From: an uncultured Lachnospiraceae bacterium
GTDB taxonomy: Bacteria > Bacillota > Clostridia > Lachnospirales > Lachnospiraceae
NCBI GenBank assembly: GCA_947565425.1
Contig: CANOFW010000014.1
Span: 1 to 64,000, forward strand
Length of the DNA: 64,000 nucleotides
Reading direction: 5' to 3'
Shown in pieces: positions 9,418 through 14,671 of the stretch. Position 1 is the first letter of the stretch. Each line of letters begins with the position of its first letter. A program made the position numbers and the translations under genes. The notes beneath the pieces were generated by a model that was given only the letters and a program-made list of their open reading frames with translations, was not told the origin of the DNA and ran no database searches.

Positions 9418-10134
9418 ATGGAAGCAGCCATTGTAGGTGAGGAACAATTTACACAGAAACAGATATACAGTTATATTAGGAATCATAGGCCGGATTGCCG
9501 GATGGAAATTTTTGCCACGGGGGAAGAATTGCTGGCAGCCGGGCAGAAGTTTGACTTGATTTTCATCGATATACAGCTTGAGGGTATCAATGGCATTGAG
9601 ACTGCGCGGCTATATCGCGAGCAGCAGCAAGAAGGGCTTATAATATTTCTTGCAGATACGAGAGAATACGTTTTAGAGGCTTTCGACGTGTCAGCGTTCC
9701 ATTATCTGTTAAAGCCTATAGAAGAATGCAAGTTTATGCAGGTGCTTGGGCGTGCAGCCAAAGAAATCGAAAGACACAGAGGGCAGCGCGAAGAAATTAT
9801 TCTTGTGCGGGAGAAAAACCGGAGTTTTACAATTGACAAAAACAGTATATTATATATTGAAAACAGGGGTAAAAAGGTGGAAATCCACACCGTTGGCAGC
9901 GAGGAATTGATTGAGATATATGCCACGATGGAGGAATTGACCCGCAAATTAGGGGAAGGATTCTATCGCTGTCATAGGGGGTATCTCGTAAATATGGCGT
10001 ATATCACAGAGTACGACAGCGACAGTATCACACTGAATGGTGGCGAAACCATATGTTTGTCCAAAAAGAAACACAGTGAATTTGTAAGATTGTATATGTA
10101 TTACCATCAGAGAGAGGGCGGTAGTGTCGTGTGA
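9418..10134 (+). CDS. LytTR-family response regulator
   Basis: This 238-residue protein has a receiver domain (phospho-acceptor Asp in LIFIDIQLEG near residue 57, conserved Lys in YLLKPIEE) followed by a LytTR DNA-binding domain from about residue 135 (YIENRGKKVEIHT, FYRCHRGYLVNM). LytTR regulators control quorum, bacteriocin or cell-wall genes. The normal acidic pair at the start of the receiver is weak (VGEEQF), so phosphorylation may be altered. No cognate kinase is adjacent. The ATG follows AAGGTGGGG. It lies 161 bases after the permease and may govern this accessory cluster. Confidence 0.9.
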   Translation: MEAAIVGEEQFTQKQIYSYIRNHRPDCRMEIFATGEELLAAGQKFDLIFIDIQLEGINGIETARLYREQQQEGLIIFLADTREYVLEAFDVSAFHYLLKPIEECKFMQVLGRAAKEIERHRGQREEIILVREKNRSFTIDKNSILYIENRGKKVEIHTVGSEELIEIYATMEELTRKLGEGFYRCHRGYLVNMAYITEYDSDSITLNGGETICLSKKKHSEFVRLYMYYHQREGGSVV

Positions 10135-10194
10135 ATATTGAACAGTCCTTTCTTTCAAAAGAGGGAAACTGCCGCTTTTTGTAACAGCGGCGTA

Positions 10195-10380
10195 CTAAGA
10201 ATTTTTAGGGCCTCTGCCGATTTTCCCAGCAAGGAAAACAGATGTTGGGCCGTCTGAATGCCCCATGTAAATAACATTTCTTTTGACAGCAATTCTTGGA
10301 ATTTTTTTTCTTAATATAATTCCCATTACAGTAAAAACGGTAACAATAACAATGAATATAACGCATATTCTTCTCTTCAT
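10195..10380 (-). CDS. Small membrane peptide with Na+-decarboxylase beta-type 'DGPT' motif
   Basis: This is a 61-residue peptide with one hydrophobic N-terminal helix (residues 5-23), a basic linker, and a C-terminal MGHSDGPTSVFLAGKIG. The last segment strongly resembles the conserved GGADGPT(A/S)IF motif of the beta subunit of Na+-pumping oxaloacetate/methylmalonyl-CoA decarboxylases. The full beta subunit has more than 350 residues and many helices, so this cannot be a pump subunit. The reverse strand shows AAGGAGG 7 bases before the ATG. Short proteins with this motif occur in Clostridia and tend to be annotated as decarboxylase fragments; the role is unknown. It is read against the flow of its neighbours. 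Confidence 0.65.
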   Translation of the reverse strand: MKRRICVIFIVIVTVFTVMGIILRKKIPRIAVKRNVIYMGHSDGPTSVFLAGKIGRGPKNS

Positions 10381-10437
10381 CGGCGGCCTCCTTGGTATAG
10401 ATGAAACTTATAATAGAATACGAATCACAACCACGTG

Positions 10438-10469
10438 CAAATAGTTACGATAAAATTATAAACTATTTG
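10438..10469. promoter_or_regulatory. 9-bp perfect inverted repeat (possible operator)
   Basis: CAAATAGTT (10438-10446) and its exact complement AACTATTTG (10461-10469) are separated by 14 bases in the divergent gap between the small peptide gene and the ZIP gene. The position and A+T-rich spacer would suit a dimeric repressor. There is no T-run, so a terminator is unlikely. The regulator is unknown. Confidence 0.35.
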
Positions 10470-10564
10470 TCGGCAAAGGTACAGTGTTCCATTAGCAAAT
10501 ATAGGGAAGCGTCATATATTTAATATAAACAGAGAGCCGATATGGGCTTTTAGAGGTAAGAAAT

Positions 10565-11347
10565 ATGCAGATTGAAGTAATTCAAGGTATCTTGATTCCA
10601 TTTCTGGGAACGACCTTAGGCGCATCTTGCGTGTTATTTATGAAAAATATGCTCAGTGATTCGTTGCAAAGAGTTTTGAATGGTTTTGCTGCAGGTGTAA
10701 TGGTGGCGGCGTCTATCTGGAGCCTGCTGACGCCGGCGGTAGAGCAGGCGGCGCCTATGGGACAGTGGGCGTTTGTGCCGGCGGTGTCCGGTTTTTGGTT
10801 CGGGGTCTTATTCTTGTTGTTAATGGATCGGGCAATCCCTCATTTGTATCAAGGGAATGGCAAGCCGAAGTCGTCATGGACGGCGAAGAAAGGAAATGTT
10901 ATGCTGGTGCTTGCTGTGACGCTGCACAATATCCCCGAGGGGATGGCAGTAGGAGCGGTGTTCGCCGGCTGTCTGTCCGGGAACAGACAAATTAGTATGG
11001 CAGAGGCGGTGGCGCTTTCCGTGGGCATTGCTATCCAGAATTTCCCAGAGGGAGCGATTATCTCCATGCCGTTGCAGGCAGGAGGGATGAAGAAGCGGAC
11101 GGCGTTCTTGTGCGGTGTGTTGTCGGGAGCCGTGGAGCCTGCCGCTGCACTGCTTACCGTTCTGGCCTCGGGCATCATTGTCCCGGTGTTGCCGTATCTG
11201 CTGAGTTTTGCAGCAGGCGCGATGGTTTATGTCGTGATAGAAGAATTGGTTCCTGAAATGTCTGTAGGGAAACAATCTAACGTTGGAACGGTGGTATTTG
11301 CGCTGGGATTTACGCTGATGATGACATTGGATGTGGCGCTGGGGTAG
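10565..11347 (+). CDS. ZIP family divalent metal transporter
   Basis: This 260-residue membrane protein has about eight helices and the two ZIP metal-site motifs in helices IV and V: HNIPEGMAVG (near residue 120) and NFPEGAIISMPL (near 160). It belongs to the ZupT/GufA branch, which imports Zn, Fe or Mn; some family members are annotated as exporters. The cytoplasmic His-rich loop common in eukaryotic ZIPs is absent. The ATG at 10565 has GAGG 9 bases upstream. It is followed after 73 bases by the recombinase operon and is read in the same direction. It may be cargo of the putative element. Confidence 0.88.
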   Translation: MQIEVIQGILIPFLGTTLGASCVLFMKNMLSDSLQRVLNGFAAGVMVAASIWSLLTPAVEQAAPMGQWAFVPAVSGFWFGVLFLLLMDRAIPHLYQGNGKPKSSWTAKKGNVMLVLAVTLHNIPEGMAVGAVFAGCLSGNRQISMAEAVALSVGIAIQNFPEGAIISMPLQAGGMKKRTAFLCGVLSGAVEPAAALLTVLASGIIVPVLPYLLSFAAGAMVYVVIEELVPEMSVGKQSNVGTVVFALGFTLMMTLDVALG

Positions 11348-11420
11348 CTTTTGCATACTTTTCCTTTTTTTGGGAATACTTTCATTAGCATTAGGAGAGT
11401 ATTATAATAGAGGTGGCGTT

Positions 11421-11606
11421 ATGACAGTAAGTTATTCCATCAATGGCAAGTCAATTCAGCCCGAAGAACTGAAAGACGTACAGATTACGAAGAAAGATTA
11501 TATAGATTACATTGAGGCAATCAAGCAGAGTGCAAGCAATAGTTATCGGGAGCAGAGCGGTTCTGGCGCTGCTCCCCTGGACGGAAAGGCACAGGGCATC
11601 GGATGA
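11421..11606 (+). CDS. Small protein coupled to serine recombinase
   Basis: This 61-residue protein is of unknown family. It begins MTVSYSINGKSIQ, has a charged helical middle (KKDYIDYIEAIKQ) and a Gly/Ser/Ala-rich tail. The ATG at 11421 follows AGAGGTGG; a longer frame from 11331 runs back into the ZIP gene and has no ribosome site. Its TGA overlaps the recombinase ATG (ATGA), so the two proteins are made together. The tight coupling makes a recombinase accessory role possible, such as directionality or att-site binding, but no DNA-binding motif is evident. This is inference from position. Confidence 0.6.
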   Translation: MTVSYSINGKSIQPEELKDVQITKKDYIDYIEAIKQSASNSYREQSGSGAAPLDGKAQGIG

Positions 11607-12964
11607 AAACGGCGGCAATCTACATAAGGGTGTCGACAGATTCACAGGCGGAGGAAGGATATTCTATTGACGCACAGAAAGAGCAGCTTTCCGCGTACTG
11701 CGTATCAAAAGGCATCAAGAAATATGAATTTTATATTGACGGTGGCTGGTCAGGCAGCAATATCGAGCGTCCCGAAATGCAGAGGTTAATTGAAGATGTG
11801 AACGCGGACAAGATTTCGCATGTCATTGTCTACAAGCTGGACCGTTTGTCACGTTCACAGAAAGATACATTGTATCTGATAGAGGACGTGTTTAATCCCC
11901 ATGGTGTTGATTTTGTATCGCTTAATGAGAGTATGGATACGTCTACACCCATGGGGCGTCTTATGTTGGGAATTTTATCGGCATTTGCGCAGTTGGAGCG
12001 TGAAAATATACGACTTCGTACGCGGATGGGCATGAAAGAGCGTGTGAAGTCTGGGCTGTGGATGGGCGGCGGTAGAGTGCCTTTCGGCTATGATTATGAT
12101 AAAGACAAAGGTGTGCTTGTGCCAAACCGCGACGCTAAGAAGGTCAAGCAGATTTATAAATTATATATAGAGGGCAAGGCGCCGCAAGAAATTGCCAACC
12201 TTTTAGGCTTAAAGTATGACAGGCTGGTATATCAGATATTGACGCGCAAAAGCAACTATGGAATTATTGAATATAATGGCGAAGAATACCAGGGGCAGCA
12301 TGAACCGATTATCTCCAAGGAAATGTATGATATAGCTATGCGCTGTATGCTTGAGCGCAAATTTGTGCGGGCAAACACATCCGAGCACCTTCTAACTGGT
12401 CTATTACAGTGCGGCAAATGCGGCGCCAAGATGCGCTATCAGAAATGGGGAAATAAGGGCTACAAGTTAGTGTGCTATTCCCAACAGAAGTCTAAAACCT
12501 ATTTAATTAAGGATCCAGACTGCGAGCAGGAACGGGTCTGGGCGGATGAGGTGGAGGAAGAAGTAATTCAGGCAATTTTTACATTTGCCAATAATTATAA
12601 GCCCAGCGAGACGGAATCACTTGCGCCCGGCAATACAATTTCATTTTTATATGAACAGCAGACAAATCTCAATAAAAAAATCAAAAAACTGTATCATATC
12701 TATGCGGCGGAGGAGGACAATGAGATTTTGCTGGAGACAATTGAAGAGTTAAAAAAGAAACTCTCACAGATCAATCAGCAGATAGAATTGAATGAACAAG
12801 AGGATGTTGTTCTGGCGCGCCAAAGGGAGAAAACGGAGCTCTTATTGACGGTGAGAGATTTGTGGGACACCATGGATGTGCGGCAGAAGAAACACATGAT
12901 CCGCAAGCTTGTCAATAAGGTTGTTGTCTCGGATGCGCATGTGCACATAGATTTTTCTTTGTAA
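11603..12964 (+). CDS. Large serine recombinase
   Basis: This 453-residue site-specific integrase is of the large-serine class used by phages, skin-type elements and conjugative transposons. The catalytic domain starts AAIYIRVSTDSQ, with nucleophile Ser about residue 10, and holds YKLDRLSRS and the Arg-rich helix QLERENIRLRTRMG. The recombinase domain follows (GRVPFGYDYD), then a zinc-ribbon with CGKCGAKM and later Cys near SKTYLIKDPDC, then a coiled-coil (about 350-405) that governs synapsis. The gene stops 5 bases before the truncated sigG gene, as expected for an integrase at the end of its own element. All catalytic motifs are intact, so it may be active. Confidence 0.95.
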   Translation: MKTAAIYIRVSTDSQAEEGYSIDAQKEQLSAYCVSKGIKKYEFYIDGGWSGSNIERPEMQRLIEDVNADKISHVIVYKLDRLSRSQKDTLYLIEDVFNPHGVDFVSLNESMDTSTPMGRLMLGILSAFAQLERENIRLRTRMGMKERVKSGLWMGGGRVPFGYDYDKDKGVLVPNRDAKKVKQIYKLYIEGKAPQEIANLLGLKYDRLVYQILTRKSNYGIIEYNGEEYQGQHEPIISKEMYDIAMRCMLERKFVRANTSEHLLTGLLQCGKCGAKMRYQKWGNKGYKLVCYSQQKSKTYLIKDPDCEQERVWADEVEEEVIQAIFTFANNYKPSETESLAPGNTISFLYEQQTNLNKKIKKLYHIYAAEEDNEILLETIEELKKKLSQINQQIELNEQEDVVLARQREKTELLLTVRDLWDTMDVRQKKHMIRKLVNKVVVSDAHVHIDFSL

Positions 12965-12990
12965 GTGTTTCAACAAAGTATATTCATTGG
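12957..12990. other. Predicted element/sigG junction (att half-site)
   Basis: On the minus strand, sigG similarity runs to the Met codon at 12985-12987 of AVPM and then gives way to unrelated codons and a TGA at 12970-12972. An inverted repeat CTTTGT (12957-12962) / ACAAAG (12973-12978) sits on the recombinase side. This is where a serine-recombinase crossover would be expected. The exact core cannot be fixed without the other end of the element or an uninterrupted relative. Confidence 0.5.
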
Positions 12991-13275
12991 CACTGCGTAG
13001 GTAGAAAATTTGACGCCGATTTCCGGGTTGAAGTTGTCGATGGATTTGATGAGGCCGATGCAGCCGATTTGGAACAGGTCATCCACATTTTCATTACTGC
13101 CGGCGAAACGTTTGATGACACTCAGGACAAGACGGAGATTTCCTTTGATATACGTTTCCCGTGCCTCCATGTCCCCAGCTTTGATGCGGGAAAAGAGGCC
13201 GTCTTTTTCTTCGTCTTTTAATACTGGGAGTTTTGATGTATTCACTCCGCAGATTTCTACTTTGTATGCCGCCAT
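12970..13275 (-). pseudogene. sigG: Sporulation sigma factor SigG, N-terminal fragment
   Basis: The 101-residue product starts MAAYKVEICGVNTSKLPVL, the signature N-terminus of forespore sigma-G, and continues through region 2 (NLRLVLSVIKRF, VDDLFQIGCIGLIKSID, VKFSTYAVPM). Normal SigG has about 258 residues and continues after AVPM with an IIGEIRRYLRD-type sequence. Here the frame reads four unrelated residues and stops. All of regions 3 and 4, including the -35 binding helix, is missing. The start at 13275 has GGGAGG 7 bases upstream and a SigF/SigG-like promoter further up. The break abuts a serine recombinase, so insertion of its element into sigG is the simplest reading. No 3' half of sigG is present in the window. 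Confidence 0.85.
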
Positions 13276-13316
13276 GATGTTACCTCCCTTTTTCGATAGC
13301 AATTATCTTACAATAA

Positions 13317-13346
13317 AATGATGCACGAAATTTACTACTTTTATTC
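13317..13346 (-). promoter_or_regulatory. Candidate SigF/SigG-type promoter of sigG
   Basis: Reading the minus strand, GAATA (13346-13342) is followed after 18 bases by CATCATT (13323-13317). This fits the forespore consensus (GHATR, 18 bases, CATnnTA) at six of the seven positions considered in the -10 box, about 40 bases before the sigG start. sigG is known to be driven by SigF and by itself. It suggests the 5' end of the gene is still wired normally. Confidence 0.4.
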
Positions 13347-13361
13347 ATGCAAATTTCGTGC
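13323..13361. repeat. 11-bp perfect inverted repeat upstream of sigG
   Basis: GCACGAAATTT (13323-13333) and AAATTTCGTGC (13351-13361) form a perfect palindromic pair with a 17-base spacer, between divergent sigG and the next gene. It overlaps the candidate forespore promoter, so it could be an operator or an mRNA hairpin. There is no T-run in either direction. Confidence 0.5.
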
Positions 13362-13437
13362 TATACTGTAGAAAATGAGATTCCCAGGGAAGACGGGATT
13401 TTTATGGATTTTAAAGCAGGAAATAGGAGACAGAGGT

Positions 13438-13896
13438 ATGAAGGATGCAATTGATAAAAGAAATGAGCGGGAACGAATTGCCAGGAGTATTGTAAAGCGC
13501 AGCAACATTATCTATACGAGCCGTGAAGAGCTTGAACGGAGAGCACAGGAAGAGAAGCACAAGCAGATGCAAGAAGAGCGGGAAGCTGCGGAAGAAGTTG
13601 TTAAGAAGCTCAAAGATGAGCAGAATAAGAAGATGGCGATGGAGATTCAGAGGTTAATTGCGGAACGGGAAATGCTTGAGCGGCAGCTTGAGACCGGAAT
13701 GGATCCCAGCGGCAGGTATCGTATGAGCGGAGTGACGCAGGAGAGAGTGGAGGCGATTTTGAGTGAGAAAAGTAAGCAGCTACAGGATCTTATCGCTGCT
13801 CACACTTCTGGCAGTGGGAAAAACAGTCAGAACATGGAGGAAGCATTACCGACAGATGATGCAGCAGATATCTCCCCGACAGAAGAAGCAGATTAA
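13438..13896 (+). CDS. Coiled-coil protein of unknown function
   Basis: This 152-residue, highly charged protein is helical throughout. A long Glu/Lys/Arg coiled-coil spans about residues 20-90 (many heptads in the EELERRAQEEKHKQ region), followed by a conserved-looking GMDPSGRYRMSGVTQERVE segment and an acidic tail. No signal peptide or membrane helix is seen. The start at 13438 has AGGAGA about 10 bases upstream; an earlier ATG at 13375 has no ribosome site. It is divergent from sigG and may share its regulatory gap. Two very small frames follow with overlaps, suggesting a small operon. I do not recognise the family. Confidence 0.6.
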   Translation: MKDAIDKRNERERIARSIVKRSNIIYTSREELERRAQEEKHKQMQEEREAAEEVVKKLKDEQNKKMAMEIQRLIAEREMLERQLETGMDPSGRYRMSGVTQERVEAILSEKSKQLQDLIAAHTSGSGKNSQNMEEALPTDDAADISPTEEAD

Positions 13897-13993
13897 GCGG
13901 TGGCTTTCCCAGAGCAGCAGTCGGCTCTGGCGGGAGCTTTGTATGGGTTTTAAGCAGGGGACGTATGCTTTGGCAGGAAGGAGGCGCCTATGA
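13856..13993 (+). CDS. Possible small basic protein overlapping its neighbours
   Basis: A 45-residue frame in the +1 register of the upstream gene begins MMQQISPRQKKQIKRW and ends ALAGRRRL. It overlaps the last 41 bases of the coiled-coil gene, and its TGA overlaps the next ATG (ATGA). Half of it lies outside the upstream gene, and it bridges an otherwise empty 93-base gap. There is no clear ribosome site, so expression would depend on coupling. It could also be a chance open frame. Confidence 0.3.
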   Translation: MMQQISPRQKKQIKRWLSQSSSRLWRELCMGFKQGTYALAGRRRL

Positions 13994-14145
13994 GTAGACA
14001 AGAGGATATGCCAGAAGATATGACACAGAGGCAGGATGAGAAAGAATCAGGCAAGCAGGCTCCTCTCAATGAGACCTGGTCTCAGGATGCCCAGGATGAA
14101 TTGGAAGATTTCATCGAGCAGCAGGGAATATATATTCGCCAGTGA
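13990..14145 (+). CDS. Small acidic protein of unknown function
   Basis: This 51-residue protein is rich in Glu, Asp and Gln (MSRQEDMPEDMTQRQDEK... QDELEDFIEQQGIYIRQ). AAGGAGG lies 6 bases before the ATG, one of the best ribosome sites in the region. The composition is hydrophilic with no membrane segment. It follows the coiled-coil gene in the same direction and may be part of its operon. It is too short for family assignment. Confidence 0.6.
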   Translation: MSRQEDMPEDMTQRQDEKESGKQAPLNETWSQDAQDELEDFIEQQGIYIRQ

Positions 14146-14193
14146 GAGCAGAATTGTGATTGTCAGCAAAGCTGGCCTGCGTGCCGCCGGGGT

Positions 14194-14374
14194 TGTCGCA
14201 CTAACATAAATTACAAGTTATAATTCGTTCAAAAGGTTTGCATTGCTTCGCAATGTAAACAACATGCACAAAAAATATCTTGGGAAGCTAGCTTCCCAGA
14301 ATGATTTTTGTGCATTCTGTCTTTGCCGCATAAGCGGCAAGACCTTTTGAACGAGTAAATATATTCGTGCGACA
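14194..14374. repeat. Dispersed palindromic repeat, family A, copy 1 (MITE-like)
   Basis: This 181-bp intergenic unit is bounded by TGTCGCAC and GTGCGACA. Inside the termini, CGTTCAAAAGGT near the left end is matched by ACCTTTTGAACG near the right end. Nested hairpins follow: GGGAAGCTAGCTTCCC in the centre and TTGCCGCATAAGCGGCAA near the right. A near-identical copy lies at about 38.4 kb and a shortened mosaic at 39.9 kb. Length, terminal repeats and lack of coding capacity fit a non-autonomous, MITE-like element. Several hairpins would also form in RNA. The gap from 14146 to 14671 holds only this, a partial copy and a hairpin. Confidence 0.75.
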
Positions 14375-14411
14375 GCTCCATATAAGAGATTCCAGTGAAT
14401 ATTGGAGAGTT

Positions 14412-14446
14412 ACGGTATAGCCATTCGTGGTTATGCCGTTTTTTTG
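14412..14446 (+). terminator. Hairpin followed by T-run
   Basis: ACGGTATAGCCA and TGGTTATGCCGT pair with two mismatches around a TTCG loop and are followed by seven T. This is a plausible intrinsic terminator between two copies of repeat family A. It would end transcripts from the small genes to the left. Confidence 0.5.
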
Positions 14447-14453
14447 TCTTATA

Positions 14454-14492
14454 GGCAAGCCCTTTTGAACGAGTAAATATATTAGCGCGACA
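14454..14492. repeat. Partial right end of repeat family A
   Basis: The segment repeats the right terminus of the family A unit (CTTTTGAACGAGTAAATATA followed by GCGCGACA) without a left half. It lies 80 bases after copy 1 and indicates decay or nested insertion. Confidence 0.6.
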
Positions 14493-14671
14493 GCTTCGTA
14501 AAAATATTCGCATTCCAGTTCCTTTGACATTTAGTGTAGAAATCCTGCAAGTGAAATAATTGTAAACTCTGGAAGGAATATTGTAAATACAGAAAAAGAG
14601 GCGAATGCTATCATAGTTACAAAGAATGCAGAGCGGATAGAAGATTTGCTTTGGGAAAAAGGAGGAGCGCG

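Noticed and set aside
11331..11420. N-terminal extension of the recombinase-coupled small protein with a hydrophobic helix
   Set aside because: It overlaps the ZIP gene, lacks a ribosome site, and a better start at 11421 follows AGAGGTGG.
1..12964. A search for the 3' half of sigG inside the window
   Set aside because: No minus-strand sequence continuing from AVPM (IIGEIRRYLRD type, regions 3-4) was seen anywhere to the left of 12970; it must be outside or lost.
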